DNA of 64,000 bases from Streptomyces musisoli (GTDB lineage: Bacteria > Actinomycetota > Actinomycetes > Streptomycetales > Streptomycetaceae), in the NCBI RefSeq assembly GCF_016741855.1, contig NZ_JAERRH010000002.1:124001-188000 (forward strand), written 5' to 3'. This document shows positions 16,395 through 27,400 of the stretch, piece by piece (positions within the stretch are counted from its first letter, which is position 1; each line of letters begins with the position of its first letter). The position numbers and the translations under genes are program-made. Under the pieces are notes generated by a model. That model had not been told where the DNA came from, did not search any database, and saw nothing but the letters and a program-made list of their open reading frames with translations.

Positions 16395-16862
16395 CTATTC
16401 CCCGGATTTCCGCTCCGCCTGCCGGGCCGCGGCGATATCCGCGATGTTCTTGTTTCCCTCGGCCCACAGAACCGTCATCGCCAACTCGTCGATCTTCCAG
16501 CGGTCCGCGGACCGGACGAGGTGGAAACGGTAGGTTCCGCCCACGCGCCACAGCGGGGAACCCATGAGGTTGTCCAGCCGGTGCGTGGCCTGGAAGGAGG
16601 CGGTGCATTCCGCGGTGTCGCCCTTCAGCGTCACCAGGTGATTGGTCATCAGGTGCTGGGAGGCGTCGTAACCGCCGAGCACCGCGATCCAGGAACCGAC
16701 CAGCTCCCTGGCGCTCACCGTGCTCGGTTCGCCGCCGAGTAAACTGGTGTAATCCAGCAGCACCTTGTCCGTGAACAGGTCGGTGACCTCGTCCCATTCA
16801 TGCCGGTCGGTGTGCCAGCCCATGCGATCACAGGTCTCGATGATCGCGTAACGGTCGTCCAT
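16395..16862 (-). CDS. SnoaL-like / NTF2-fold protein
   Basis: 155 residues from ATG 16862 with AAGGAAG 6 bases upstream. The sequence follows the SnoaL-like NTF2 fold of small dehydratase/isomerase-type proteins: helix DDRYAIIETCDRMGWHTDRH, strand-turn LFTDKVLLDYTSLLGG, and a C-terminal sheet (YRFHLVRSADRWKIDELAMT). Residues such as Asp/His in the cavity could support acid-base chemistry (isomerisation, dehydration), but an exact active site cannot be assigned. It lies 44 bases after the P450 gene. A role in shifting or protonating the diene of the macrolide is an attractive but untested idea. Confidence 0.8.
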   Translation of the reverse strand: MDDRYAIIETCDRMGWHTDRHEWDEVTDLFTDKVLLDYTSLLGGEPSTVSARELVGSWIAVLGGYDASQHLMTNHLVTLKGDTAECTASFQATHRLDNLMGSPLWRVGGTYRFHLVRSADRWKIDELAMTVLWAEGNKNIADIAAARQAERKSGE

Positions 16863-16906
16863 GCGTGCTTCCTTACGGGGAGGGGTGCGGCCGGGCGGGG
16901 CGTCGC

Positions 16907-18124
16907 CTACCAGGTGACGGGGAGGTCGTGCAGACCCTCCAGCGTCATGCCGACCTTCATGCGGACCTGGTCCATCGGGACGGCCAGCCGCAGCGTCGGG
17001 ATCCGGTCGAAGAGGGTGCCGAAGAGAATCTCCAGCTCGGCTCGGGCCAGGTTCTCGCCCAGGCAGCGGTGCGGGCCGTGCCCGAACGCCAGGTGGCCCT
17101 GGGTCGAGCGGCGGATGTCGAAGGTGTCGGGGTTCTCGAAGAACGCGGCGCTGCGGTTGGCGGCGGCGGTCGAGAGGATGACGCCGTCCCCCTCCTTGAT
17201 CTGCTGCCCGGCCACCTCCACATCGGTGGTGGCGACCCGCAGCGTGGTCAGGTCGGCGATCGACAGGAAGCGCATCAGCTCCTCCACCGCGCCGGGCAGC
17301 AGCCCGGGGTCCTTCCGCAGCAGCGCCAGCTGGTCGGGGTGCTCCAGCAGCGTGAGGGTGCCCAGACCGATCATGCTGGTGGTCGTCTCCTGACCGCCGA
17401 TCAGCAGGGCGACCATGAGCTTGGACACCTCGATCTCGGTCAGCTCGCCGGTGTGCAGCCGCTCGGTGATCAGCGTGCTGAGCAGGTCGTCACCGAGGTG
17501 GTCCTGCTTGGCTTGCACCACCTGCACCAGATAGTCAAGCAGCTCCCGGCCGGCCAGCACCGCCTTCTCCAGGTCGGGGGCCTGCATGATGCCCTGGGCG
17601 TGCACCTCGAACAGCTCGTGCTCCTCGTAGGAGATGCCGAGCAGCCGGCAGATCACCCGCGACGGCAGCGGCCTGCCCAGCACCGCCACCAGGTCGACCG
17701 GGCCGCCGTGCCGCAGCAGCTCGTCGATCAGCTCGTCGGCCACTTCCTGGATCATCGGCCGCATCTTCTCCACCTGCTTGGCGGTGAAGCGCGGCAGCAG
17801 CATCTTCCGGCGCGCCTTGTGAGCCTCGCCGTCCAGGCCGAACAGCTCCTGGGTGAACTCGGGGAAGTTCTTCTCACGTTCGGCGAGGATCGGGAACTTC
17901 GGGTTGTCGTGGTCGGAGGAGAAGACCTTCGCGTCGGCGAACATCTCCCGGGTCTCCGGGTAGCCGGTCACCAGCCAGGCGGTCCGGCCGTCGTACAGCC
18001 GCACCTGGGACAGCGGGCCCTGCTCGTCCAGCTCGGTGTACTCCGCCGGCGGGTGGTAGGGGCAGCCGCGCCGCATCGGGTACTCGTGCAGGTCCTCGCC
18101 GGTCACCGTCGGTATCTCGGTCAT
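16907..18124 (-). CDS. Cytochrome P450
   Basis: 405 residues from ATG 18124. All bacterial class I P450 marks are present: I-helix GGQETTTSMI (acid-Thr pair), K-helix ExxR (EELMR), and heme-binding FGHGPHRCLGENLA with the axial Cys. It is soluble and depends on separate ferredoxin and reductase, not encoded here. It follows the thioesterase-containing PKS gene by 37 bases and is the only P450 in the cluster. If the product is albocycline-like, this enzyme would install the C4 tertiary hydroxyl, with movement of the double bond from C4-C5 to C5-C6. That role is inferred from the predicted PKS product, not from the P450 sequence. Confidence 0.9.
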   Translation of the reverse strand: MTEIPTVTGEDLHEYPMRRGCPYHPPAEYTELDEQGPLSQVRLYDGRTAWLVTGYPETREMFADAKVFSSDHDNPKFPILAEREKNFPEFTQELFGLDGEAHKARRKMLLPRFTAKQVEKMRPMIQEVADELIDELLRHGGPVDLVAVLGRPLPSRVICRLLGISYEEHELFEVHAQGIMQAPDLEKAVLAGRELLDYLVQVVQAKQDHLGDDLLSTLITERLHTGELTEIEVSKLMVALLIGGQETTTSMIGLGTLTLLEHPDQLALLRKDPGLLPGAVEELMRFLSIADLTTLRVATTDVEVAGQQIKEGDGVILSTAAANRSAAFFENPDTFDIRRSTQGHLAFGHGPHRCLGENLARAELEILFGTLFDRIPTLRLAVPMDQVRMKVGMTLEGLHDLPVTW

Positions 18125-18161
18125 GTGCGTTCTCTCTCTCGTCGTTCGGATTGACGTGGTG

Positions 18162-21100
18162 TCAGTTCGAGGTGAGCCAGTCGTGCACCGCGTGCGCGAC
18201 CGCTTCGGCGGCGTCCTCCACGATCGTGAAGTGGTCGCCCGGCACCGGCCGTACGGCCATGGGGAAGGCCAGGGTCCGTTCCCCGGGGCCGGGCCACGGT
18301 GCCGCGTCGTCCGCGGCCGGCATCGGGTCCGAGGCCTGGACCAGCACGGTCGGCGCCTGCGTGGCGGACGGGGTGAAGTCGGCGAACAGCCGCAGATACG
18401 CGCCCATCGCGGTCCACCGGACATGGTCGATCCGGCCGAACACGTCCTCCCGGTCGAACATGCCCCGGGTGAGGGCCGGCTGGATCGCCGGCAGACTGCT
18501 GTCGACGAAGTAGGTATCCAGCAGCACCACGGCCGACGGACCACGGCCCTGGCGCTCCAGCCGTCCCGCCACCGCGTTGGCCAGCCAGCCGCCCGAGGAG
18601 TAGCCGACCAGGACGAACGGCGCCTCGCCCGCGCAGCGCAGCACCGCCTCGGCCTGGGTCTGCACCATGGCGGTGAAGTCGGCGGGCACCGGCTCGTCCG
18701 CGACGAAGCCCGGCACCGGCAGCACCGACACCGTGCGCACCCCGTCCAGCGCGGTGGCGAACCGCGCGTACTGCAACGGGCTCGACGACGCGCCGACGCT
18801 CGGGAAGCAGATCAGCGCGGGCTCCTCGGGACCGGTGGCCAGGCGCAGCGGCTCCAGGACGGCGGCCTGCGCACGGTCGGCGGTGAACGCCGGACGCAGC
18901 CTGGAGGCGGCCATCAGGAACTCGTTCGCCTCGCCGATCCGGTCCTCGGCACAGGCCTGCCGGTAGAGGGCGTCGATGGTGTCCTGCGGCGCGGCGCCGG
19001 CCCCGTCCCCGCCGGGCCGGGCGGCGTCCAGCAGCTCGCCCAGCCGGACGGCGAGCGCCTCGGGGGTGCCGCTGTCGAACACCACCGTGGCGGGCAGCCG
19101 GAGGCCCGTCGCCTCGCCGAGCGCGTTGCGCAGTTCCACCGCGGTCAGCGAGTCGAATCCGGACTCCAGGAACGGCCGGCTGTCGTCGAACTCCTCCGGG
19201 GCGGCGTGGCCGAGCACCCCGGCCGCGCGCGCCCGCACCAGCTCGCGCAGCGCCGCGGCCCGCTCCTCCCCGGCCAGCTCGGCGAGCGGCCGGGCGGCCG
19301 GGGCCGGCCGGCGCCGCGCCGGGGGCACCAGTCCGCGCAGCGCGGCCGGTATGTCCGTGCCGCCCGCGCTGCCGCGCAGCACCGCGGTGTCCAGGCGCAT
19401 CGGCACCAGCAGCGGGTCCTCGCCCGCCCAGACCGCGTCGAACAGCGTGAGCGCCTGGTCGGCGGGGAGGGCGGCGATACCCGTGCGCGCGAACCGGGCC
19501 AGCTCGCCCCGGTCCAGCGTGGCGGTCATGCCGCCCTGCCCTTCCTCCCACGGGCCCCAGGCCAGCGAGACCCCGGGCAGCCCGCGCGCGGCCCGGTGCT
19601 GCGCCAGGGCGTCGAGCCAGGCGTTCGCGGCGGCGTAGTTGCCCTGCCCCGCGGCGCCCAGCACCCCGGACGCCGAGGAGAACAGGACGAACGCCGAGAG
19701 CCGGGCGTCGCGGGTCAGCTCGTGCAGATGGGCCGCGGAGTCCGCCTTGGCCCGCAGCACCGCGTCCAGCCGCTCCGGGGTCAGCGAGGTGAGCACCCCG
19801 TCGTCCAGGACCCCGGCGGTGTGCACCACGGCGGTCAGCGGATGCGCGGCGGGGATGTCCGCCAGCAGTCGGGCCAGCGCCTCCCGGTCGGCCACGTCGC
19901 AGGCTGCGACGGTCACCCGGGCACCCAGCGCGGTCAGTTCGTCGGCCAGTTCGGCGGCGCCCTCGGCCGCCGGACCACGCCGGCTCGCCAGCAGCAGATG
20001 CCGTACCCCGTGCCGGACGGCCAGCCGCCGCGCCACTTGGGCGCCGAGCCCACCGGTGCCGCCGGTCACCAGCACGGTGCCCTCCGGGTCCGGCCCCGGC
20101 CGGTGCGGGGCGGTGCCCCGAGGTGTGCCGCCGTCCGGGTCCGTGAGTTGCTCCGGCGCGGTGGGTACCGGGACACGGGCGAGCCGGGGGACCGTGAGCG
20201 CGCCGGCGCGGATCGCCAGCTGGGGTTCGCCGCTGCCGAGCGCCGCGGCCAGCGCGCGCGGCGACTCCTCGGCAGCGTCCATGTCGATGAGCACGAAACG
20301 GCCCGGGTTCTCCGTCTGCGCGGACCGGATCAGCCCCCACACGGCCGCCTGCGCCGGCGCCGGGACGGTGTCCCCGCCGACGGCCGCCACCGCGCCCTCG
20401 GTCACGAACGCCAGCCGGGCACCGGCGAAGCGCGGGTCCGCGAGGCACGCCTGGGCCGCCGCGAGCGCCTCGTGTACGGCGTTCCACTCCGCCCCGGTCA
20501 CCTCGGTGGCCGTCGGCGTGTGCACGGCCACGACGACGGCGTCCGGCACCGGCTCGCCCCACTGCGCCGGATCGCCCACCCGGACGACCTCGACACCGGC
20601 GGCCTCGAGCCCGGCCGCCCACCGCGCCGCCGGTCCGTCGCCGTCCGTGCCCAGCACCGCACAGCGCCGCACCGGGGCCGCGTCCTGGTCCTGCGTCAGC
20701 TGCTCTTCGAGGCGCGGCCAGTCGAGCCGGAACAGCACATCGCGCCGTATTCCGCCCGCGGCCCGGATCTGCTCCGGCGAGACCGGCCGCAGCACCAGGG
20801 ACCGCACCGAGGCCACCGGCCGCCCCTCCTCGTCGGCGGCCGTCACCGCGACCCCGTCGGTCCCGGCCGGCGCCAGCCTGACGCGCAGCCGCGCGGCCCC
20901 GGTGCGATGCAGCGCCACGCCGTTCCAGGAGAACGGCACCCGCGCCTCGCCCCCGCCCTCGACCAGACCGCCCAGACCGGCCCCGTGCAGGGCCGCGTCC
21001 AGCAGCGCCGGATGCACACCGAAGCCGTCGGTGCCACCCGCGCCCTCGGCGGGGAGCGCCACCTCGGCGAACACCTCCGCACCGCGCCGCCACGCCGCGC

Positions 21101-24100
21101 GCAGCCCGCGGAACACCGGGCCGTAGCCCAGGCCCGCGGCGGCGAGATCGTCGTACAGGTCCGCCACCCCGATCGCGTCGGTGCCCTCGGGCGGCCACAC
21201 CGCGAGCGGTTCCGGCTCCCCGGTGGCCGGGGCGCCGAGGACACCGGTGGCGTGCCGCACCGGCGGCTGTGCCGACGCCGCGTCCCCGGCGGCCGAGTGG
21301 ATGCTCACCGGACGGCGCCCCGATTCGTCGGCCGGGCCGAGGAAGACCTGGACGGTCACGGCGCCGTCCCCGTCCAGGACCAGCGGCGCCTGAAGGGTCA
21401 GCTCCTCCAGCTCCGGCAGCCCCGCCTCCCGGCCGGCCGCCAGCGCCAGGTCCACCAGGGCGGTACCGGGCAGCAGCGGGGCGCCGAGCACCGTGTGGTC
21501 GGCGAGCCAGGGGTGCTCAGCCGCGGACAGCCGGCCGGTGAACAGGATCCCGTCCCCGGTCGGCAGCTCCACCGCGGCCCGCAGCAGGGCGTGGTCCACC
21601 GCGCGCAGACCCGCGAGGTCCGGCTGTCCCGCCGCCTTGTCCGCGGCCGGGTCCAGCCAGAACCGCCGCCGCTGGAACGGATAGGTGGGCAGGTCGACCG
21701 GCCGGGGCCCGGTGCCCGCGAAGTACGCCTCCCAGTCCACCGGCGCGCCGTGCGCGTGCATCCGGGACACGGCCGCGACCAGCGTCTCCGTCTCCGAGCG
21801 GCCGGCGCGTGCGGTCGCCGCCGACACCGCGCCCTGTGCCGTGAGGCAGCTCTGCGCCATCGCCGTCAGCACACCGTCCGGACCCAGCTCCAGGAACTTC
21901 CCGGCACCCCGGGCCTCCAGGGTGCGCACGGCGTCCAGGAACCGCACCGAGCCGCGCGCATGGCGCACCCAGTAGTCGGGCGAACGCAGCTCCTCCGCGG
22001 TGGCCACGGCCCCGGTCAGGGTGGACACCAGCGGGATCCGCGGCGGCCGGAACTCAAGGCCCCGCGCCACCTCCCGGAAGGCGTCCAGCATCCCGTCCAT
22101 GTGCGCCGAGTGGAAGGCGTGGCTCACCGTCAGCCGCCGGGTCTTGCGGCCGCGCGCGCCGAACATCCGCGCCGTCTCCTCGACCGCGGCCAGATCGCCG
22201 CTGAGCACCACCGAGGACGGCCCGTTGACCGCCGCGACGGCGACCCTGCCGTGGAAGTCCGCCAGATACGGCAGCACCTCCTCCTCGGCGGCCTGGACCG
22301 CGATCATCGCACCGCCCGACGGCATCTGCTGCATCAGCCGGCCCCGCTCGGCCACCAGCAGCGCGGCGTCCGGCAGGGACAGCACCCCCACGGCGTGCGC
22401 CGCGGCCAGTTCGCCGACCGAGTGGCCGGCGACGAAGTCCGGGCGCACACCCCACTGTTCGAGCAGCCGGAACAGCGCCACCTCGAAGGCGAACAGCGCG
22501 GGCTGCGCGTACGCGGTCTCGTCCAGCAGGCCGTCCGCGTCCGCGCCGCCGGCGACGACCTCCTTCAGCGGACGGTCCAGATGGGCGTCGAGCGCCTCCG
22601 ACACGGTGTCCAGCGCATCGGCGAACGCCGGGAACGCGGCGTACAGTTCCTGGCCCATCTCCCGGCGCTGGCTGCCCTGGCCGGTGAACAGGAAGGCGAG
22701 ACCCGCACCGCCGGCCGTTCCCCGCACCAGGCCGGGCGCGGTGCCGCCGTCCGCGAGCGTCCGCAGTGACCGGCGCACCTCGTCCCGGTACCGGGCCACC
22801 ACGACCGCACGGTGGTCGAGCACCGCGCGCCGGCTCAGCGACCAGGCGGTGTCGACGGGCCGCTCGTCCGGCCGCGCGCCGAGATGCGCCACCAGCCGGG
22901 CCGCCTGCTCGCGCAGCGCCTCCTCGCTCCGGGCGGACAGCAGCCAGGGCAGCACCACGTCCTGGTCGGAGGCGGAGGGGCTGACCGCGGGCTCCGGGGC
23001 GGGCTCCTCCTGCGGTGCCTGCTCCAGCACCACATGGGCGTTGGTGCCGCTGACGCCGAAGGACGACACGCCTGCGCGGCGCGGACGGTCGGAGCCGGGC
23101 CAGGGCTGTTCCTCCGTCAGCAGCCGCACCGCGCCGGCCGACCAGTCCACGTGCGGGGTGGGCTCGTCCACGTGCAGCGTGCGCGGCAGCACGCCGTGCC
23201 GCAGCGCCATCACCATCTTGATCACCCCGGCGACACCGGCCGCCGCCTGGGTGTGGCCGATGTTCGACTTCACCGAGCCCAGCCACAGCGGACGGTCCGC
23301 CGGACGCCCCTGACCGTAGGTCGCGAGCAGCGCCTGCGCCTCGATCGGGTCGCCGAGCCGGGTGCCGGTGCCGTGCGCCTCGACGGCGTCGACGTCCGCC
23401 GGCGACAGCCTGGCCCGGTCCAGCGCCGCCCGGATGACCCGCTGCTGGGAGGGGCCGTTAGGCACGGTCAGGCCACTGCTCGCGCCGTCCTGGTTGACGG
23501 CGGAGCCGCGGATCACGGCGAGCACCGGATGGCCGTTGCGCCGTGCGTCCGACAGCCGCTCCAGCACCAGCACGCCGGCGCCCTCGCCCCAGCCGGTGCC
23601 GTCGGCCGCCGCGGCGAACGACTTGCACCGGCCGTCCGCGGCCAGCCCGCCCTGCCGGCTGAACTCGACGAACACGCCGGGGGTGGACATCACCGTCACC
23701 CCGCCGGCCAGCGCCAGCGAACATTCCCCGTTGCGCAGCGCGTTGCCTGCCAGATGCAGCGCCACCAGCGAGGAGGAGCACGCGGTGTCCACCGTCACCG
23801 CCGGGCCCTCCAGCCCGAAGGTGTACGCCAGCCGGCCGGAGGCGACGCTGCCCGCGCTGCCGTTGCCGAGATATCCCTCCAGCGCCTCCGGGGCCTCGGT
23901 GACCCGGCTGCCGTAGTCGCTGTACATCACCCCGAGGAAGACCCCGGTCCGGCTGCCGCGCAGCGAGTCCGGGGCGATCCGGGCCCGCTCCATGACCTCC
24001 CAGGCCAGCTCCAGCACCAGCCGCTGCTGGGGGTCCATCGCCAGCGCCTCGCGCGGGCTGATCCCGAAGAACTCCGGGTCGAAGTCCGCGGCGTCGTACA

Positions 24101-24392
24101 GGAAGCCGCCCACCCCGGCGTGCGACCTGCCCGGCCCGTCGGCGTCGCCGAGCAGCCGGTCCAGGTCCCAGCCCCGGTCGGCGGGCAGCCCGGAGAGCGT
24201 GTCACGGCCGTCGGCGACCAGCCGCCACAGCTCCTCGGGGCCGGTGGCGCCCCCCGGGAACCGGCAGGCCATGGAGACCACCGCGATCGGTTCCCGGGCC
24301 CTGGCCTCCACCTCGTCCAGGCGCTGCCGCGTCTGCTGCCCCTCCGCGATCGCCCGCTTGAGATATTCGCGGAGCTTGTTCTCGTCCGCCAT
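18162..24392 (-). CDS. Type I PKS, extension module 6 with thioesterase
   Basis: About 2076 residues from ATG 24392. Order: N-terminal docking helix ([11 protein letters not shown]), KS (34-455, [24 protein letters not shown]), AT (570-885), DH (930-1205), KR (1435-1640), ACP (1711-1787, [10 protein letters not shown]), TE (1847-2074). The AT carries GHSVGE and HAFH, so it selects malonyl-CoA. The DH has [11 protein letters not shown] and [10 protein letters not shown]. The KR has LDD in AGVLDDG, a B-type mark that leads to an E double bond with DH. The TE has GYSSGG and GDHF and should release the chain by macrolactonisation. In the product this module sets C1-C2 and the C2=C3 olefin. The KS is nearly identical over about 860 bp to that of module 5. 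Confidence 0.95.
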   Translation of the reverse strand: MADENKLREYLKRAIAEGQQTRQRLDEVEARAREPIAVVSMACRFPGGATGPEELWRLVADGRDTLSGLPADRGWDLDRLLGDADGPGRSHAGVGGFLYDAADFDPEFFGISPREALAMDPQQRLVLELAWEVMERARIAPDSLRGSRTGVFLGVMYSDYGSRVTEAPEALEGYLGNGSAGSVASGRLAYTFGLEGPAVTVDTACSSSLVALHLAGNALRNGECSLALAGGVTVMSTPGVFVEFSRQGGLAADGRCKSFAAAADGTGWGEGAGVLVLERLSDARRNGHPVLAVIRGSAVNQDGASSGLTVPNGPSQQRVIRAALDRARLSPADVDAVEAHGTGTRLGDPIEAQALLATYGQGRPADRPLWLGSVKSNIGHTQAAAGVAGVIKMVMALRHGVLPRTLHVDEPTPHVDWSAGAVRLLTEEQPWPGSDRPRRAGVSSFGVSGTNAHVVLEQAPQEEPAPEPAVSPSASDQDVVLPWLLSARSEEALREQAARLVAHLGARPDERPVDTAWSLSRRAVLDHRAVVVARYRDEVRRSLRTLADGGTAPGLVRGTAGGAGLAFLFTGQGSQRREMGQELYAAFPAFADALDTVSEALDAHLDRPLKEVVAGGADADGLLDETAYAQPALFAFEVALFRLLEQWGVRPDFVAGHSVGELAAAHAVGVLSLPDAALLVAERGRLMQQMPSGGAMIAVQAAEEEVLPYLADFHGRVAVAAVNGPSSVVLSGDLAAVEETARMFGARGRKTRRLTVSHAFHSAHMDGMLDAFREVARGLEFRPPRIPLVSTLTGAVATAEELRSPDYWVRHARGSVRFLDAVRTLEARGAGKFLELGPDGVLTAMAQSCLTAQGAVSAATARAGRSETETLVAAVSRMHAHGAPVDWEAYFAGTGPRPVDLPTYPFQRRRFWLDPAADKAAGQPDLAGLRAVDHALLRAAVELPTGDGILFTGRLSAAEHPWLADHTVLGAPLLPGTALVDLALAAGREAGLPELEELTLQAPLVLDGDGAVTVQVFLGPADESGRRPVSIHSAAGDAASAQPPVRHATGVLGAPATGEPEPLAVWPPEGTDAIGVADLYDDLAAAGLGYGPVFRGLRAAWRRGAEVFAEVALPAEGAGGTDGFGVHPALLDAALHGAGLGGLVEGGGEARVPFSWNGVALHRTGAARLRVRLAPAGTDGVAVTAADEEGRPVASVRSLVLRPVSPEQIRAAGGIRRDVLFRLDWPRLEEQLTQDQDAAPVRRCAVLGTDGDGPAARWAAGLEAAGVEVVRVGDPAQWGEPVPDAVVVAVHTPTATEVTGAEWNAVHEALAAAQACLADPRFAGARLAFVTEGAVAAVGGDTVPAPAQAAVWGLIRSAQTENPGRFVLIDMDAAEESPRALAAALGSGEPQLAIRAGALTVPRLARVPVPTAPEQLTDPDGGTPRGTAPHRPGPDPEGTVLVTGGTGGLGAQVARRLAVRHGVRHLLLASRRGPAAEGAAELADELTALGARVTVAACDVADREALARLLADIPAAHPLTAVVHTAGVLDDGVLTSLTPERLDAVLRAKADSAAHLHELTRDARLSAFVLFSSASGVLGAAGQGNYAAANAWLDALAQHRAARGLPGVSLAWGPWEEGQGGMTATLDRGELARFARTGIAALPADQALTLFDAVWAGEDPLLVPMRLDTAVLRGSAGGTDIPAALRGLVPPARRRPAPAARPLAELAGEERAAALRELVRARAAGVLGHAAPEEFDDSRPFLESGFDSLTAVELRNALGEATGLRLPATVVFDSGTPEALAVRLGELLDAARPGGDGAGAAPQDTIDALYRQACAEDRIGEANEFLMAASRLRPAFTADRAQAAVLEPLRLATGPEEPALICFPSVGASSSPLQYARFATALDGVRTVSVLPVPGFVADEPVPADFTAMVQTQAEAVLRCAGEAPFVLVGYSSGGWLANAVAGRLERQGRGPSAVVLLDTYFVDSSLPAIQPALTRGMFDREDVFGRIDHVRWTAMGAYLRLFADFTPSATQAPTVLVQASDPMPAADDAAPWPGPGERTLAFPMAVRPVPGDHFTIVEDAAEAVAHAVHDWLTSN
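22930..23790 (-). repeat. Long near-identical repeat, copy in KS6
   Basis: This segment aligns without gaps to 28591-29451 (constant offset 5661 bases). Matching blocks include the post-KS linker, the extender-side KS motifs and the active-site region. It looks like recent duplication or gene conversion between KS5 and KS6. Confidence 0.85.
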
Positions 24393-24449
24393 GCGTTCCA
24401 CTACCTTCCCGACAGCCGGCACGACGGCTGGTCACGCTGATCACGCTCG

Positions 24450-27400
24450 TCAATTGGCATTGCTGAACCGGTTGTCGACCAAGTCGAAGAGCTCCTCGTC
24501 GGTGGCGCTGTCGAGCCCCGGCCCCGCGTCGGCCGCGGCGCCGCCGGTCAGCTCGGCCAGCAGCTCCGACAGCCGCGCCACCGCTCGCTCGCGCATCTCG
24601 CCGCCCTCTTCCGCGGCGCGCAGCCCGGCCGCCAGCCGGTCGAGGCCGGCCAGGACGTCGCCCCCGTCCACCGCCGCGGCCGGGGCCAGCAGCGTGCCCA
24701 GCTGCCGGGCGACGGCGCGGGGCGTGGGGTGGTCGAAGACAAGGGTGGTCGGCAGGCGCCGGCCGAGGGCGGCGGCGAGCCGGTTGCGCAGCTCGACCGC
24801 GGTCAGAGAGTCGAAGCCCATCTCCACGAAGCCGCGGGTCTCCGGCACCTCGTCGGGGGAGCGGTGGCCCAGCACCGCCGCCACCGTGGTCCGCACCAGC
24901 TCCAGCAGCGCCCGCGCCCGTTCCTCGGCCGGCAGCTCCGCAAGGCCCGCGAGCGCCGGCTGCTCCGCCGGGCGCGCACCGCCGGGTCCTGCGGCCGCCG
25001 CCCGGCGCACCGCGGGACCGGCCAGGGCGCGCAGCACCGCCGGCACCGTGTCGGAGGCGGCGGCCCGGGCCCGCAGCGCCGCGGTGTCGATCCGCAGCGG
25101 TGCCAGCACCGGGTCACCGGCCGCCAGTGCCCGGTCGAACAGCGCCAGCCCCTCCTCGGAGGTCAGCGGGCGCATCCCGGACCGTGCGATCCGGGCCAGG
25201 TCCAGCTCGCCGAGATGCCCGGTCATCCCGCTCTGCTGCGCCCAGAATCCCCAGGCCAGCGAGGTGGCGGGCAGTCCGCTCGCGCGGCGGCGCTGCGCCA
25301 GCGCGTCCAGCGCGGCGTTGGCCGCGGCGTACGCCCCCTGCGCGGCCGTGCCGAGGGTTCCGGAGGCCGACGAGAACAGCACGAACGCCGACAGGTCCAG
25401 CCCGCGGGTCAGCGCGTCCAGATGCCCGGCCGCGTCGGTCTTGGGCCCGAGGACGCGGTCCAGCCGGTCCGGGGTCACATCGGTCACCACCGCGTCGTCC
25501 AGCACGCCGGCCGCGTGGATCACGGCGGTCAGCGGATGCGCGGCCGGGATCCGGTCGAGCACCGCGGCCAGCGCGTCCCGGTCGGTCACGTCGCAGGCGA
25601 CGGCCTCGGCCGTGGCCCCGAGCGCGGCCAGCTCCGCCACCAGCTCCGCGGCGCCCGGCGCGGCCGGGCCCCGACGGCTCACCAGCAGCAGCTGCTCTGC
25701 CGCGTACCGGGTGACCAGATGACGGGCCAGCAGCCCGCCGAGCAGCCCGGTGCCGCCGGTGATCAGGACGGTTCCGCCGGTGAAGGAGGGCCGCGCGGCG
25801 GAGTGCCGCTCCGGCCCGCCGGCCCGCGCGAGCCGCGGCACCCGGACCTCGCCCGCGCGCACGGCGAGCTGCGGCTCGCCGGTGGCCAGCGCGGCGGCCG
25901 GCTGCCCGGCCACCGCTCCGGCGCCGTCGAGGTCCACCAGCACGAACCGGCCGGGGTGTTCGGTCTGCGCGGTCCGTACGAGCCCCCAGACCGCCGCCTG
26001 CGCGGGGTCCGGGACGTCCGTGGCGTCCGCCGCGACCGCGCCCCGGGTCAGCACCACCAGCCGCGCCGCCAGGAGCCGTTCGTCGGCGAGGAACTCCCGC
26101 ACCAGCCCCAGTGCCCGCGCCGCCACGCCGTGCACGTCCCCCGCGTCGGCGGGGCCCGGCACGCAGGACACCAGCACCGTGCCCGGTGCGGTCCCGTCCG
26201 CGCCGACGCCGGCGCCCAGGGCCGCCAGATCGGCGCGGTGCCGTACGCCGGGAAGCGCGGCCGCGACCTCGTCGAGGCCGGGACCCACCAGGGCCCAGTC
26301 CTCCGGCGCGGTGTCGCCCGTGTCCCCGGCGGTTGGTGCGGCCGGCCAGCCCAGGCGGAACAGCCCGTCGTGACCGGACGCGGAGGCGGCGGCCAGCCGT
26401 TCGGGGTCGACCGGGCGCAGGGCGAGGGAGCCCACCGTGGCCACCGGCAGCCCGGCCGCGTCGAAGAGGGCGACCGTCACGGCGTCCTTGCCCGCCGGGG
26501 ACAGCACCGCCCGCACCGCTCCCGCCCCGACGGCGTGCAGCGAGACATCGCTCCAGGCGAACGGCAGCAGCGCCGGCCCCGGCTCCGCCCCGTTCCCGAC
26601 GGTGAAGGCGACGGCGTGCAGGGCCGCGTCCAGCAGCGCCGGGTGCAGGCCGAAGGCCTCGGCGTCGGCCAGGTTCTCCGCGTCCGGCCGTACCTCGGCG
26701 AGCACGGAGTCGCCCAGCCGCCAGGCGGCGGCCAGCCCCTGGAAGGCCGGCCCGTACGCGTACCCGCGGTCGGCCAGCCGGAGGTAGTGGTCGCGCACGT
26801 CGACCGGGACGGCGCCCGGCGGCGGCCAGGCCGCGGACCCGGCGGCGGGCGCGGGCCCGTCCTCGGTGAGGACCCCGGACGCGTGCCGGGTCCAGGGCTC
26901 GTCGTCCCCGGTCCTGGAGTGCACGCCCACGGTCCAGCCCGCCCCGTCCGCACGGCGGTCGGCCACCAGCTGAAGCGTCACCTCGCCGTCCTCGCTCAGC
27001 GTCAGCGGAGCCTCGACGGTCAGCTCCTGCACCCGCCCCGCATCGAGCAGCCGGCCCGCGTACAGCGCCAGTTCGAGGAAGGCGGTACCGGGCAGCAGCA
27101 CCGAGCCGTGCACCGCGTGGTCGGCGAGCCACGGATGGGTGCGGACCGAGAGGCGCCCGCTGAGCACCAGCCCCTGACCGGTGGCCGCGGCGACGACCGC
27201 CCCGACCAGCGGATGGCCGCCCGGGGCGAGCCCCGCCGCCGTGACGTCCGCGCCCGCGTCCCGGTCGTCCAGCCAGTAGTGCTGCCGCTGGAAGGCGTAC
27301 GTCGGCAGGTCCACCGGGTGCCGGGCCCCGCCGTCCTCCGGGAACAGCCGTGCCCAGTCGACCGGAACGCCGTGCACGAACAGCCCGCCCGCCGCGCGCA

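Noticed and set aside
17370..17400. P450 I-helix GGQETTT as a defective oxygen-activation motif
   Set aside because: The acid-threonine pair is intact; the variable position before Glu often differs from His.
16907..18544. Longer P450 reading frame starting at 18544
   Set aside because: The extra 140 N-terminal codons overlap the thioesterase domain of the PKS and are Arg/Ser/Pro-rich without homology; the ATG at 18124 fits P450 length.
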